A DNA stretch of 64,000 bases, from NCBI GenBank assembly GCA_963820545.1, contig CAWGAJ010000001.1, forward strand, positions 1,860,001 to 1,924,000, read 5' to 3'. Below the pieces are notes generated by a model. That model did not search any database. It saw nothing but the letters and a program-made list of their open reading frames with translations, and was not told the DNA's origin. Position numbers and translations under genes: made by a program. Shown here piece after piece: positions 36,645-46,491 of this stretch. Every line of letters begins with the position of its first letter. The stretch's first letter is position 1. The stretch is from CAWGAJ01 sp963820545 (GTDB lineage: Bacteria; Planctomycetota; Planctomycetia; Pirellulales; Thermoguttaceae).

Positions 36645-38735
36645 ATGCTCATGTCGAATTGCCCGCTTATGCCCAAGCGCAGAAAACATTCCCATCAGCA
36701 TCCTCCTCAGGCTCGAACGAGAAGCGTTGTTCCACCGGCAATGAACTTCCACGTGCCGGCAGGAATAGCAGCGATTATCCTGATCGCCTGTTTTGCTTAT
36801 TATCCCGCCTTGAGCGGAGGATTCATCTGGGACGACACTTCCCTGTTGACAAACAACCACCTTATCAAAGCCGCAGATGGCCTGTACCGCTTCTGGTGCA
36901 CCGCCGAATCTTACGACTACTGGCCAATGACTTATACTACGTTCTGGATCGAATGGCGCCTGTGGGGAATGAACTCTACTGGTTATCACGTTGCTAACCT
37001 GATTTTGCACATCGTCGAGGCGCTGCTGCTGTGGGTCATCTTGCGGAAGTTGTCGATTCCCGGGGCCTTTTTGGCGGCGATGGTTTTCGTCGTGCATCCG
37101 GTGAACGTGGAGTCGGTGGCCTGGATCGCCCAGCGCAAAGGCCTGCTGGCGATGTTGTTTTTCCTGTTGTCGATTCTGTGTTATTTAAGATATTTCTCAG
37201 TGAGTTGTAGCGATAACGGCCAACGTAGCAGGCACACTCCGTGTGCCGGTCCCGCACACGGAGTGTGCGGTCTATTTATAGGCCGTTGGTACTGGGTGAG
37301 CCTGGCGGCGTTCGTGTTGGCGATGCTCAGCAAAGGCTCGGTGGCGATCTTGCCGGTGCTGCTACTGGGAATAGTGTGGTGGCTGCGTCCTCTGACAAAA
37401 TGGGACGTGGTGCGGACTGTGCCATTTTTCGTGGTTGCCGCAGTGTTAGCGGCGGTAAACGTATGGTTCCAGACCCACGGTTCGGGACATGTGATCCGGG
37501 GCGCTAGTTTTTGTGAACGCCTGCTAGGCGCCGGCGGAGTGGTATGGTTCTACCTCTACAAGGCACTTCTGCCGCTTAACCTAGCCTTTGTCTATCCACA
37601 GTGGCACATTCAGGCTGGTAATCCGCTGTGGTGGCTGCCGCTTATAGTAGCCGTATTCGTTACGGCGGTGCTGTGGCGATATAGAGAAGGCTGGAGCCGT
37701 GCGCTGTTGTTTGCTTGGGGTTTTTTCTGCGTGGCGCTGGCGCCGGTGATGGGTTTTACAGATGTGTACTTTATGAAATATACCTTGGTGGCCGACCACT
37801 ACCAGCACATCGCACTGGTGGGGGTGATTGCGCTGGCGGCAGCGGGTTGGAGTGTATGGCACAAACAGGCGCAAGGGCCAATGCGCCGAGCAGTTTACGT
37901 CGTGGCGGTCGTCGTGGTGAGTACTCTCACACTGTTGACCTATCAGCAAAGTGGGCTGTATCGTGGCGAGATCACGCTGTATCAAGCAACACTGGAAAAT
38001 AGTCCGGACTGTTGGATGGTGCACAACAATCTGGGCGTGATATTGCTTCACGCAGACCGGCCGCAAGAGGCGAGTGAACATTTCCAGCAAGTCCTGCGAC
38101 TCAAATCCGACGACCCAGACGCCCACGTCAACCTGGGCATCTGCCTGACCAAAGTAGGCCGACTGCCTGAGGCCAGCGGACATTTCGAGCAAGCCTTGCT
38201 GCTCAAACCCGACTTAGCCGAGGCTCACAACAACTTAGGAATCGTGCTCGCCAAAACAGGCCGTCTGCCTGAGGCCAGAGGACATTTCGAGCAGGCACTG
38301 CGGATCAAACCCAACGACGCCGAGGCGCACAACAATCTGGGCCTAGCTCTGGCCAATACAGGCCGAATTCAAGAGGCGATGGAACAATTCCGCCGGGCTT
38401 TGCAACTCAAAGCCGATTACCCTGACGCCCACTTCAACCTGGGCAACGCCCTGACCAAAGCAGACCGGCAGCCAGAGGCGATCGCACATTTCGAGCAAGC
38501 TCTGCTGCTCAAACCCGACTACGCCGAGGCATATTTCAATTTGGCATTGGCCTATGCGAATACGCGGCAATCCTCCGAGGCCATCGCCGCGGCCCGGAAG
38601 GCTTTGGTTATTGCTCAAGCCAAGGGTCAGACGGCGCTCAGCAAGCAGATAGAAAACTGGTTGAATAGCTACCGCGCCGGCCGCTCAAGCGCACCAAATG
38701 CAGGGCCTGCGACTGAACCCGCGTTGCCACCTTAG
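36645..38735 (+). CDS. GT-C-like multi-spanning membrane protein with C-terminal TPR repeats
   Basis: The 696-residue protein has about ten membrane segments in its first two thirds. An early loop GGFIWDDTSLLTNN and VFVVHPVNVESVAWIAQRKG are characteristic of the TMTC/O-mannosyl GT-C-like TPR family. The C-terminal third has six or seven TPR units of 34 residues (HNNLGVILLHADRPQEASEH, AHNNLGIVLAKTGRLPEARG, AEAYFNLALAYANT). Such proteins probably transfer sugars outside the membrane. A 38-bp perfect inverted repeat lies in frame at 37232-37269 and encodes a His/Cys/Gly-rich peptide that interrupts a loop between membrane segments. The start is uncertain; a later Met (MNFHVPAG) is possible. Confidence 0.82.
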   Translation: MLMSNCPLMPKRRKHSHQHPPQARTRSVVPPAMNFHVPAGIAAIILIACFAYYPALSGGFIWDDTSLLTNNHLIKAADGLYRFWCTAESYDYWPMTYTTFWIEWRLWGMNSTGYHVANLILHIVEALLLWVILRKLSIPGAFLAAMVFVVHPVNVESVAWIAQRKGLLAMLFFLLSILCYLRYFSVSCSDNGQRSRHTPCAGPAHGVCGLFIGRWYWVSLAAFVLAMLSKGSVAILPVLLLGIVWWLRPLTKWDVVRTVPFFVVAAVLAAVNVWFQTHGSGHVIRGASFCERLLGAGGVVWFYLYKALLPLNLAFVYPQWHIQAGNPLWWLPLIVAVFVTAVLWRYREGWSRALLFAWGFFCVALAPVMGFTDVYFMKYTLVADHYQHIALVGVIALAAAGWSVWHKQAQGPMRRAVYVVAVVVVSTLTLLTYQQSGLYRGEITLYQATLENSPDCWMVHNNLGVILLHADRPQEASEHFQQVLRLKSDDPDAHVNLGICLTKVGRLPEASGHFEQALLLKPDLAEAHNNLGIVLAKTGRLPEARGHFEQALRIKPNDAEAHNNLGLALANTGRIQEAMEQFRRALQLKADYPDAHFNLGNALTKADRQPEAIAHFEQALLLKPDYAEAYFNLALAYANTRQSSEAIAAARKALVIAQAKGQTALSKQIENWLNSYRAGRSSAPNAGPATEPALPP
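37232..37269. repeat. Perfect inverted repeat inside a coding sequence (R6)
   Basis: GCACACTCCGTGTGC is followed after CGGTCCC by its exact complement GCACACGGAGTGTGC; each arm is itself nearly palindromic. It lies in frame in the GT-C-like gene, around residues 196-208. Confidence 0.85.
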
Positions 38736-38791
38736 CCGTCTAAGGTCGCCAATAGATGTTGTAAGCAATTCGATGCGGTTGCGTATGCGTG

Positions 38792-39754
38792 TTATAAGGC
38801 CGACAAAGTCGTTGCGGGGCCGCGTTCTTGCAGGGCTTTATCGATGGCGGCGAGTTGTTCTGGAGAAAGTTCCCAGCCGGAGGCGCCGGCATTTTCGCGA
38901 ATTTGGTCGGGGCGCGTCGCCCCGCACAGAGCGGAGGTAATGCCGGGCTGATGCAATATCCAATTGATTACCAATTCGGCCACCGTGTGTCCGGACTGTT
39001 TGGCAATTAAACGGAGTTTTTCCACGAGCTGGGAATTTTTGAGCCACTCTTCGCCATGGTACTGGGGATATTTCTGTCGGTTGTCGCGCGAATGGAGCTG
39101 ATCCCGGTTCAGTTTTCCGGTAAAAAGTCCTTTCATAAAGGGCCAATAGACCAGTACCGAAAGGCCGTGTTCGCGGCACCAAGGGAGGGTGTCAATCTCG
39201 ATTTCTCGTTGCAGCATATTGTAGGGTGGTTGAAATGCCGCGATGGGACATTCGGCGGCAAACTCCTGGAGTTGGGCCAGGTTGAGATTCGATACGCCCA
39301 GGGAAAGAATCTTGCCTTCGTTTTTTAGCCGGTTCAGTTCTCCGGCCGATTCGGCCAAGGGTACATTTTTGTCCGGGGCGTGGAGATAATACAGTTCCAC
39401 GCGATCCGTACTCAGCCGCCGCAGACTTTCCTCGCACTCACGGCGGAGCGCGGCGGGCGAGGCGTCGTGAATCTGTTTGCCGTCGGGACTCCAGTGCAAA
39501 CCGCCCTTAGTGGCAATGATCATCTCGTTGCGGCGAGTGCCCAACGTCTGGGCGATAAGGCGCTCGCTTTCGCCGTCGCGGCCGTACATATAGGCCGTGT
39601 CGAGATGATTGATGCCCAGGTCGAAACAAGCTTTGATGGTAGCAATACTATCTGCCCGGTTCGCGTGGGGATTGGTCATGCCGGCGATCGGCCAGCAACC
39701 CAGCGCGACCTCTGAAATCTGCAGGCCGGTTTGGGCAAGAGGGCGATATCGCAT
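38792..39754 (-). CDS. Aldo/keto reductase
   Basis: This NADPH-dependent carbonyl reductase has a (beta/alpha)8 barrel and 320 residues. The catalytic tetrad is visible: Asp and Tyr in NHLDTAYMYGRDGESERLI, Lys in EMIIATKGG and His in VELYYLHAPD. The cofactor part includes SLGVSNLNL and the C-terminal LCGATRPDQIRENAGASGWE. Substrate is unknown; the sequence resembles the broad YajO/YccK-like group. It is convergent with the GT-C-like gene and divergent from the tetR gene. Confidence 0.92.
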   Translation of the reverse strand: MRYRPLAQTGLQISEVALGCWPIAGMTNPHANRADSIATIKACFDLGINHLDTAYMYGRDGESERLIAQTLGTRRNEMIIATKGGLHWSPDGKQIHDASPAALRRECEESLRRLSTDRVELYYLHAPDKNVPLAESAGELNRLKNEGKILSLGVSNLNLAQLQEFAAECPIAAFQPPYNMLQREIEIDTLPWCREHGLSVLVYWPFMKGLFTGKLNRDQLHSRDNRQKYPQYHGEEWLKNSQLVEKLRLIAKQSGHTVAELVINWILHQPGITSALCGATRPDQIRENAGASGWELSPEQLAAIDKALQERGPATTLSAL

Positions 39755-39908
39755 GTAACTATTTTATCGTATTCCCAGAAAATTCACCGGCCGCAACCCG
39801 ATAAGTTCGCAACAGCGCACGCGGCTAATCTAAACGGACCCCCCCTTCTGAGGGTAACTCTATTACATGGTTTTTCCCAAATGAACCTTTTCATGGCAAA
39901 ATAATCTA

Positions 39909-39970
39909 TTGTCAAAACACCTTGGAAATAATAATATAATTGAATAGCGGACTGACTGGTCCGTCCGTTT
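39909..39970 (+). promoter_or_regulatory. Promoter and operator-like repeat of the tetR-efflux operon
   Basis: TTGTCA (39909-39914) and TAATAT (39932-39937) are spaced by 17 bp. Just after the predicted start lies GGACTGACTGGTCCGTCC (39949 onward), an imperfect inverted/direct GGAC-type repeat. This is where a TetR-family repressor would block its own operon. Confidence 0.6.
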
Positions 39971-39983
39971 TATGGAGATTATT

Positions 39984-40658
39984 ATGAGTACCACTTCAAA
40001 ATCTCAAAACCACAGAAGCCTTCCTGATGACATAAAAACCCGTCGGGAGGAAGAAATTCTCGAGGCCGCCGCTATTTATTTTGCGGAATGCGGTTACTCC
40101 GAGGCGGACACCCAAACCCTGGCAGATCGCTTAGGCGTGGGAAAGGGCACAATTTACCGCTATTTCCCTTCGAAGCGGGAATTGTTTTTAGCGGCCGTGG
40201 ATCGACTGATGCTGCAATTAGACGACACCATCAGCGCTGCCATCAACCAAATCGCAGATCCGATCGATGGCATACTGCAAGCCATGAATGCATACTTGAA
40301 GTTTTTTTCAGAGCGGCCGGAAGTCGTGGAACTGTTGATTCAGGAGCGGGCTTATTTCAAGGATCGAGCCAAACCCACTTTTTTCGAACATCGCGAAAAA
40401 TTTGTTCAGCAGTGGCGAGATAAGTTCTACGATCTGATCGCCCAAGGCTGTATCAGGAATATGCCGTTCGAAAAGTTTCATGAAGTAATGAGCGATTTAC
40501 TCTACGGCACCATGTTTACCAACTATTTTGCCAGGCGCAGCCGAGCAACGACCGAACAAGCTAAAGACATTTTTGATATTGCTCTTTACGGCTTCTTGAC
40601 TGATGCGGAGCGAAACAAGCGCGGGTACTTCAATAAACAAGACGATGATCAGCATTGA
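39984..40658 (+). CDS. TetR-family transcriptional repressor
   Basis: The protein has the N-terminal TetR HTH: EEEILEAAAIYFAECGYSEA, then TQTLADRLGVGKGTIYRYFP-SKRELF with the recognition helix. The helical ligand-binding domain follows (MNAYLKFFSERPEVVELLIQ to the C-terminus). It probably controls the adjoining RND pump in response to a toxic ligand. ATG 39984 was chosen because GGAG stands 7-8 bp before it; the ATG at 39972 overlaps that box. The stop is 2 bp before the adaptor start, so expression is coupled. Confidence 0.92.
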   Translation: MSTTSKSQNHRSLPDDIKTRREEEILEAAAIYFAECGYSEADTQTLADRLGVGKGTIYRYFPSKRELFLAAVDRLMLQLDDTISAAINQIADPIDGILQAMNAYLKFFSERPEVVELLIQERAYFKDRAKPTFFEHREKFVQQWRDKFYDLIAQGCIRNMPFEKFHEVMSDLLYGTMFTNYFARRSRATTEQAKDIFDIALYGFLTDAERNKRGYFNKQDDDQH

Positions 40659-40660
40659 GC

Positions 40661-41977
40661 ATGAACAAGCGTAAAAGATGGTTGATTGCCGGCGGGGCCG
40701 TGGCAACGGCGGCGATGGTGTTTTTGTTGGTTTTTGTGGAGCTGAGTCCACCAATACACGGGCAGTCGTCTGCGCCTGGGGAGGATAGTACGAAAGCCAA
40801 AGGTGCGGATAAGAAAACCGTTGATGACCAGTCGGCGGTAGCGGTTACCGTGACCAAGGTGGAAATCAAGTCGGTACAACGCACGGTGGAAGTAGTGGGC
40901 AGTTTTGAAGGTTACGAGGAAGTGTCGATCACACCCAAGGTGAACGGCCGCGTGATCCGCATCCATTACGACGTGGGCGACATTGTGCACCCGGGCGACG
41001 TGCTCCTGGAAATCGATCCGATAGATTATCAACTTGCCGTGCAAGAAGAGCGAAAAAAGATCGAATCGGAATTGGCCAAGGACGGTTTGACCGCCCTGCC
41101 GGGACCGGGATTCGACATCATGAAACTGCCCACGGTGGTGCGCGCGGTCAATCAGTATCGCAATGCCACATTGAGGTTTTCCCGCACCGACAGCCTTTAC
41201 AAGCAAAAAATATCGACCAAAGAAGAGTGGGATCAGGCCTACACCGACAACGAAGTCGCCAAGGCTACGGTCGATCAAGTGAAGATCGAAGCCGAGACGA
41301 ACATCGCCAAGGCCCGGGAGCAAGCGGCGATTTTGGAAACCGCCGAGCAACGGTTGCGCGACACGAAAGTGGAGGCGCCCGTGCCCTCGGCGGCAATCGC
41401 CAGGTTGGCGCCATTAGCGAAGGACGTGGAATACGCCGTGGCCGAGCGGATGATTTCCGAAGGCGAGATGGTCAGCCGAACCAATCCCAAGGGCGTGTTC
41501 AGCCTGGTTATCGACAAGTTATTGAAATTCAAGGCGGGCGTGCCCGAGAGCTATACCGGCCAGGTCAAACTCGGTCAAAAGGTGCAGCTCCACGTGGAAG
41601 CATACCCGGACAAAATATTTGAAGGAATCATATCGCGCGTCGGCCCAACAGTGGACCGCTTAAGCCGCACGTTTCAGATCGAGGTACTGGTGCCCAATCT
41701 GTCGCGCGAACTTAAGCCCGGGGGTTTTGCCAAGGGTTCGATTCTCACCCGCATTGATACCCAGGCCAAAACAGTGCCCGTCGAGGCGCTGGTCACGGCC
41801 GTGGGCACGACAAAAATATTCGTGGTCCAGGACGGGAAAGCCCATGTGGTGGAGGTCAAAACCGGCGTTGCAGAAAGGCAATGGGTGGAAATTTTAAGCG
41901 AATTGGACCTTAACAGCCAGGTGATCACCAGCGGTCAGAATCAATTGACCGAAGGCACAAGGGTGAAGATACGATAA
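40661..41977 (+). CDS. RND efflux periplasmic adaptor (membrane fusion protein)
   Basis: The adaptor links an inner-membrane RND pump to an outer-membrane channel. It starts with a membrane/signal helix (WLIAGGAVATAAMVFLLVFV) and has the beta-barrel/lipoyl half VVGSFEGYEEVSITPKVNGR, then VHPGDVLLEIDPIDYQLAVQ. A long coiled-coil hairpin lies at about residues 125-235 and the second half ends in VPVEALVTAVGTTKIFVVQD. Its 438 residues and hairpin length are slightly above average. ATG 40661 is preferred over an upstream TTG. The outer-membrane factor is not in the window. Confidence 0.9.
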   Translation: MNKRKRWLIAGGAVATAAMVFLLVFVELSPPIHGQSSAPGEDSTKAKGADKKTVDDQSAVAVTVTKVEIKSVQRTVEVVGSFEGYEEVSITPKVNGRVIRIHYDVGDIVHPGDVLLEIDPIDYQLAVQEERKKIESELAKDGLTALPGPGFDIMKLPTVVRAVNQYRNATLRFSRTDSLYKQKISTKEEWDQAYTDNEVAKATVDQVKIEAETNIAKAREQAAILETAEQRLRDTKVEAPVPSAAIARLAPLAKDVEYAVAERMISEGEMVSRTNPKGVFSLVIDKLLKFKAGVPESYTGQVKLGQKVQLHVEAYPDKIFEGIISRVGPTVDRLSRTFQIEVLVPNLSRELKPGGFAKGSILTRIDTQAKTVPVEALVTAVGTTKIFVVQDGKAHVVEVKTGVAERQWVEILSELDLNSQVITSGQNQLTEGTRVKIR

Positions 41978-42007
41978 CGATCAGCCACAGGCAGGTAAAA
42001 GAGTGTT

Positions 42008-42032
42008 CCGGCGGCTGTTAGCCGCCGGCTAT
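42008..42032. repeat. R2 palindrome
   Basis: CCGGCGGCTGTTAGCCGCCGG followed by CTAT, between adaptor and pump genes. TCCACTA-type heptamers at about 42080-42112 then abut the pump start codon. Confidence 0.8.
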
Positions 42033-42117
42033 AGGGCGTTATTTTATTAAGGCCTAGTTTTCTTAAGACTTAATAAAAAAAACTATCCACTAACCACTCG
42101 CCACTAGTCACTTAAAT

Positions 42118-42600
42118 ATGAGCATCTGGGATCTTTGCATAAAACGGCCGGTGTTTACGGTGATGTTGGTTTCCGCGCCGATCGTGCTCGGCGCGATCAG
42201 TTACATGAAGCTCGGCGTGGACTTGCTGCCGAACGTGGAGTTGCCGATTGTAACCGTGACCACCACGCTTAAAGGGGCGAGCGTGGAAGAGATGGAAACC
42301 AGCGTGACCAAGCCTTTGGAAGAGATCATCAACACGGTATCCGGCCTGGACGAGCTGCGTTCGACGACCAAGGAGGGCATATCGCAGATCGTGGTCTCTT
42401 TCGTGGTCGAAAAGAACCGGGACGTGGCCGCGCAAGAGGTGCGCGACAAGGTATCGACAATCTTATCCCAATTGCCGGTGGGCACCGATTCGCCGATCAT
42501 CGACAAATTCGATATTAATGCCGCTCCGGTATTGACAATAGCGGTTTCGGGCCACCGGCCCATGCAAGAGATCACGGAAATCGCGCAAGCAAATCAAGGA
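42118..42600 (+). CDS. RND multidrug efflux permease, N-terminal piece
   Basis: This is the opening of an AcrB/MexB-type pump: IKRPVFTVMLVSAPIVLGAI is transmembrane helix 1, and LLPNVELPIVTVTTTLKGAS with the following EMETSVTKPLEEIINTVSGL starts the porter domain. One surplus base near 42583-42590 breaks the frame; the native sequence continues in the next frame as KQIKENLEGLSGVGAV. The open frame to 43026 is therefore not native beyond about residue 160. Confidence 0.88.
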
Positions 42601-45403
42601 AAATCTGGAAGGCCTGAGCGGCGTGGGCGCGGTGATTATGGTGGGCGGACGGCAGCGGGCGATCAACGTTTGCATCGATACGGACAAGCTGACGAGTTAC
42701 AACCTTTCGATCGAGGACGTGCGCCAGGCGCTGATCCGGCAGAACCTCGAACTGCCCGGCGGGCGCGTGGATCAAGGCCAGCGCGAACTGGTGCTGCGGA
42801 CCATGGGCCGGATAGAAAACGCGCAAGGCTTCCTGGAGCTGATCGTGGCCAATCAGAACGGTTATCCGGTGAGAATCAAGGACATCGGCCGGGTGGAAGA
42901 CACTTTCGAGGAACCGCGCGGACTGGCCCGCTTGGATGGCGAAAACGCGGTGAGCCTGATTGTGCAAAAACAGTCCGGATCAAACAGTGTGGCGGTGGTC
43001 GAGACGGTGAAGAAGCGCCTCAATGAATTGCGGGAGATTTTGCCCAGAGACATCAAAACTTTCGTAGTCAAGGACCAATCGGTATTTATCGTGCGTTCGT
43101 TCGAGGAAGTGCAACTGCACCTGTTGATCGCGGCCGTGCTGGTGGCGATTACGATCATGCTCTTCATCCGCGACTGGCGGACCACGATTATCGCCAGTTT
43201 GGCCATTCCCGCCTCGATCGTGAGCACTTTCGTGTTCATGAACTACATGGGCTACACGCTGAACAACATGACCATGTTGGGTTTGATCCTGGCCATCGGC
43301 ATTGTGATCGACGACGCGGTGGTGATCAACGAAAACATCTTCCGCCACATGGAGGAAGACAAAGTGGGCGCGCTTCAGGCGGCCTCCTCGGCCACCAAGG
43401 AAATCGCGCTGGCCGTGATGGCCACCACGATGTCGCTGTTGGTGATCTTTCTGCCGGTGGTGTTCATGGGCGGCCGGATTGGAAAATTTTTCAGCAGTTT
43501 TGGCGCTACAGTGGCCTTCGCCATCTTCATGAGTCTGTTCGTGTCGTTCACGCTGACGCCCATGCTTTGCTCGCGATTTCTGGTTCTGAAAGGCAATCAT
43601 GCAGGCAGCAAATCGGGGCGCATCTGGCGTGCAATCGACGGTCTTTACGGCTGGATGCTCTCCTGGTCGGTGCGGCACCGCTGGGTGATCGTGCTGTGCT
43701 CGATCGGTTGTTTAGCCATCACGCCGTTGCTTTTTAAGATGATAGGTTTCGAGTTTTTGCCCCGGGACGATCAAAGCGAATTGGAGGTGGCGATCATCAT
43801 GCCCGAAGGTTATACCCTGGAAAGGGCCGGAAATCTCTTCCAGGAACTCGAGGGAAGATTGAAAATATTACGCGGCGCGACGCACGTGTTTTCGATTATC
43901 GGCGATACCACCGGACGGATTACCCGCGGACAAGGCGATGTGACGAGCGGCACGATCTATTTGCGACTCGTGGATTTGGAAGAACGGCAGCGCACCTGGT
44001 ACGAGCCGATGTTCTGGTGGAACGCCGTGCGCAACGTGAAGGAAAACGATGATAAATATTTCACCCAGTTCGACATTCAAAACGATGCCCGGCGGATCAT
44101 GAAGGACTATCCCGATCTGCGCGTGGCGGTGCAGGACGTGGCCATCTTCACCGCTTCGGGTTTCCGGCAAGCGATGGTGGATATGAATTTGCGCGGGCCG
44201 GATTTGAATAAATTGCAGCAGTATTCCGAACAGATTATGAACTGGATGAAAAAGGAAAAAGGCTTTGTCGACGTCGATACCAGCCTGTCCTTGCGCAAGC
44301 CGGAGTTGCGCGTATATATTGATCGGGAAAAGGCCTCGGACCTGGGGATTCCCATCCAAGTCATCGCCTCGACGTTAAACGTGCTGGTGGGTGGAGAACC
44401 GGTATCGAAATACAAGGAACTCGACGAGCAATACGACGTGTGGCTGCGGGCCGATTTGTCGAATCGCGATAAACCGGAAGATATCGGCCGCTTGATGATT
44501 CCCTCGCCAAAATCCGGGCTGGTGCAGTTGCAAAACCTGGCCCGATTGGATCCGGCAAAAGGCCCGGCCACCATCGACCGCTTCAGCATGCAGCGGCAGG
44601 TGGAAGTCATTGCAAACCTGACGCAGGAACTCACCACCGGCCAGGCCGTGGAAGGAATAGTAAAATTCGTCAAGTCCATGGATTTGCCCGCCGATTACCG
44701 CTGGGAATTCATCGGGCGGGCAAAAGTATTGAAAGAATCGAACCAGAACTTTTTAATCGCTTTTGTGCTGAGCTTCATATATATGTATATGATTTTGGCC
44801 GCCCAGTTCGAAAGCTTCGTGCACCCAATTTCCATTCTACTGGCCTTGCCGCTGACGCTGCCGTTTGCCATTATCTCGCTGTTGCTGCTGCGCACGCCGC
44901 TGGACATGTATGCGATGTTCGGCTTGTTCATGCTTTTCGGCATTGTCAAGAAAAACGGGATTTTGCAGATCGATTACACGAACGTATTGCGCGCCAGGGG
45001 CCTGCCCCGCAGCGAAGCGATTTTAGAAGCCAATCATACGCGCTTGCGGCCGATTTTAATGACCACCGTGATGCTCATCGCGGCCATGATTCCCATTGCC
45101 TTGGGGCGAGGACCGGGTTCCGGCGCCAGGGCCAGCTTAGCCAAAGTGGTGTTGGGCGGACAAACCCTCTCGCTGCTGTTGACCTTGCTGGTTACGCCCG
45201 TGGCATATTCGTTGTGGGACGATCTGGGGCAATTCTGGTTCCGACTGATAAGAAGAACCAAACGCCCTGCCCCGGCCGAATCGGAAGATCGGGAATTTAC
45301 TGAAGGACCGCGGCTCCCGTCCAAGCCGGAGTATGAAAAACTGCCGGAAAAACTCCCCCTGCCCGCCCCTTCGCGAATCGATGTTGTGCCGGAACATCCG
45401 TAA
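42590..45403 (+). CDS. RND multidrug efflux permease, main piece
   Basis: This is the rest of the proton-driven trimeric pump, about 935 residues. It has the two porter-domain halves, transmembrane helices 2-6 with GLILAIGIVIDDAVVINENI, in which the Asp pair of the proton relay stands, and FMGGRIGKFFSSFG. The second repeat ends with the helices SFIYMYMILAAQFESFVHPI, MLFGIVKKNGILQIDY (the relay Lys) and MTTVMLIAAMIPIALGRGPG. The hydrophilic C-terminus is Pro/Glu-rich. With the N-terminal piece it totals 1095 codons plus one base. It follows the adaptor in the tetR operon. The substrate cannot be read from sequence; the Asp pair and Lys favour drugs over metals. Confidence 0.93.
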   Translation, partial: QIKENLEGLSGVGAVIMVGGRQRAINVCIDTDKLTSYNLSIEDVRQALIRQNLELPGGRVDQGQRELVLRTMGRIENAQGFLELIVANQNGYPVRIKDIGRVEDTFEEPRGLARLDGENAVSLIVQKQSGSNSVAVVETVKKRLNELREILPRDIKTFVVKDQSVFIVRSFEEVQLHLLIAAVLVAITIMLFIRDWRTTIIASLAIPASIVSTFVFMNYMGYTLNNMTMLGLILAIGIVIDDAVVINENIFRHMEEDKVGALQAASSATKEIALAVMATTMSLLVIFLPVVFMGGRIGKFFSSFGATVAFAIFMSLFVSFTLTPMLCSRFLVLKGNHAGSKSGRIWRAIDGLYGWMLSWSVRHRWVIVLCSIGCLAITPLLFKMIGFEFLPRDDQSELEVAIIMPEGYTLERAGNLFQELEGRLKILRGATHVFSIIGDTTGRITRGQGDVTSGTIYLRLVDLEERQRTWYEPMFWWNAVRNVKENDDKYFTQFDIQNDARRIMKDYPDLRVAVQDVAIFTASGFRQAMVDMNLRGPDLNKLQQYSEQIMNWMKKEKGFVDVDTSLSLRKPELRVYIDREKASDLGIPIQVIASTLNVLVGGEPVSKYKELDEQYDVWLRADLSNRDKPEDIGRLMIPSPKSGLVQLQNLARLDPAKGPATIDRFSMQRQVEVIANLTQELTTGQAVEGIVKFVKSMDLPADYRWEFIGRAKVLKESNQNFLIAFVLSFIYMYMILAAQFESFVHPISILLALPLTLPFAIISLLLLRTPLDMYAMFGLFMLFGIVKKNGILQIDYTNVLRARGLPRSEAILEANHTRLRPILMTTVMLIAAMIPIALGRGPGSGARASLAKVVLGGQTLSLLLTLLVTPVAYSLWDDLGQFWFRLIRRTKRPAPAESEDREFTEGPRLPSKPEYEKLPEKLPLPAPSRIDVVPEHP

Positions 45404-45438
45404 AGCCACCGTACTTTATCGGGGAGCGAAATGCTTTT

Positions 45439-46491
45439 TTATTGTCGGCCGGGATTCCAGGGCCAATATGTTCTCCGGGGACGGCCGAAGTGGACTTCCA
45501 AGGCGCCGGTAAGCGAGACATTATGCTGTGTATGGAAAACGCTTCCCCCGGCAAACGCCACGTTGTCAGTGCACTCTACCCGGAACACGAGCCAATCGTT
45601 TAAGCGAGTTTTCACACCCAATCCCAAGGGCATGCCGGCCAGAATGCGGGCATAGTGCGTGTCGAGGCAATCGGCGAACTTAATTCGGGCGGTGCCCAAA
45701 CCGAACAACACGTAGGGACGGCAGGCCGCATCGCTCCAGGGATAATAAAGCAGATCGATATCCCAGAGAAAATGATCGGCATTGCGCGTGCCGGGAAAAA
45801 GAGACTGGTCGGGAGCATTATTTTGTTGCGCGGCGAGGGCGTTAAGGCTGTCGTAGAGGGGAATATTAGCCGAGGCAATACGCATTTCCACTCCCCAATC
45901 GTCGTCCATGTCCCAACCCAAACGCACACCGGCCAAAGTGCCGGTCTGTTGTCCGACCCAATCGTCTAAAAGCGGACTGCCCACGATCGGCCCAATAAAC
46001 ACGCCGGCGCTAAAGGGCCGATTGATCCAGGGCTCCCGGTCAGCAGAACAGCCGAAAAAACCACAACAGATTCTTCCGGGCCGAAGCCATGACAACAATC
46101 GCCGGCCAGGATAGAGAGAATCATCGCAGGCGTCAGAGAGAGGATGATCCAGGGGGAGGCCGCATTCCGGACAACGTTCAGGGCCCGTAATAATTGGCGA
46201 TACAGGAGAATATGCAGGCTCATTTGGCGAGCCAATTACAGCGGGTTCGGCTTCTACCTGTTGAAAAACCGTTTGTCGCACGGGGCTGTTTTGCCGCAGA
46301 TAGAATTCCGGCCAAACAACCGCATTTTGTTGGGCTTGCCCTGCCAGGGAAGGAAATATTATAGAATTAGCCGTGTCCATGGCGGCTGGTTCCGTCCCGC
46401 TTGCCGGTAACACAACTAAAGCGGAGACTACAAACCCAGCGATAAGAAAATGCATGCCTTGTGTCATTTTCCCGGACACCTGGGGTAACAT
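45439..46491 (-). CDS. Outer-membrane beta-barrel protein
   Basis: After a signal sequence (HFLIAGFVVSALVVLPASGT) and a Cys-containing region (CPECGLPLDHPLSDACDD; CCGFFGCS) comes an eight-strand-like beta-barrel: FSAGVFIGPIVGSPLL, TGTLAGVRLGWDMDDDWGVE, HFLWDIDLLYYPW, YVLFGLGTARIKF, LAGMPLGLGVKTRLNDWLVF and HNVSLTGALEVHFG. Barrels of this type occur repeatedly in planctomycete genomes. Function is unknown; a small porin or surface-anchored OmpA-like barrel is plausible. The start is uncertain: I chose Met37 of a longer frame. Confidence 0.78.
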   Translation of the reverse strand: MLPQVSGKMTQGMHFLIAGFVVSALVVLPASGTEPAAMDTANSIIFPSLAGQAQQNAVVWPEFYLRQNSPVRQTVFQQVEAEPAVIGSPNEPAYSPVSPIITGPERCPECGLPLDHPLSDACDDSLYPGRRLLSWLRPGRICCGFFGCSADREPWINRPFSAGVFIGPIVGSPLLDDWVGQQTGTLAGVRLGWDMDDDWGVEMRIASANIPLYDSLNALAAQQNNAPDQSLFPGTRNADHFLWDIDLLYYPWSDAACRPYVLFGLGTARIKFADCLDTHYARILAGMPLGLGVKTRLNDWLVFRVECTDNVAFAGGSVFHTQHNVSLTGALEVHFGRPRRTYWPWNPGRQ

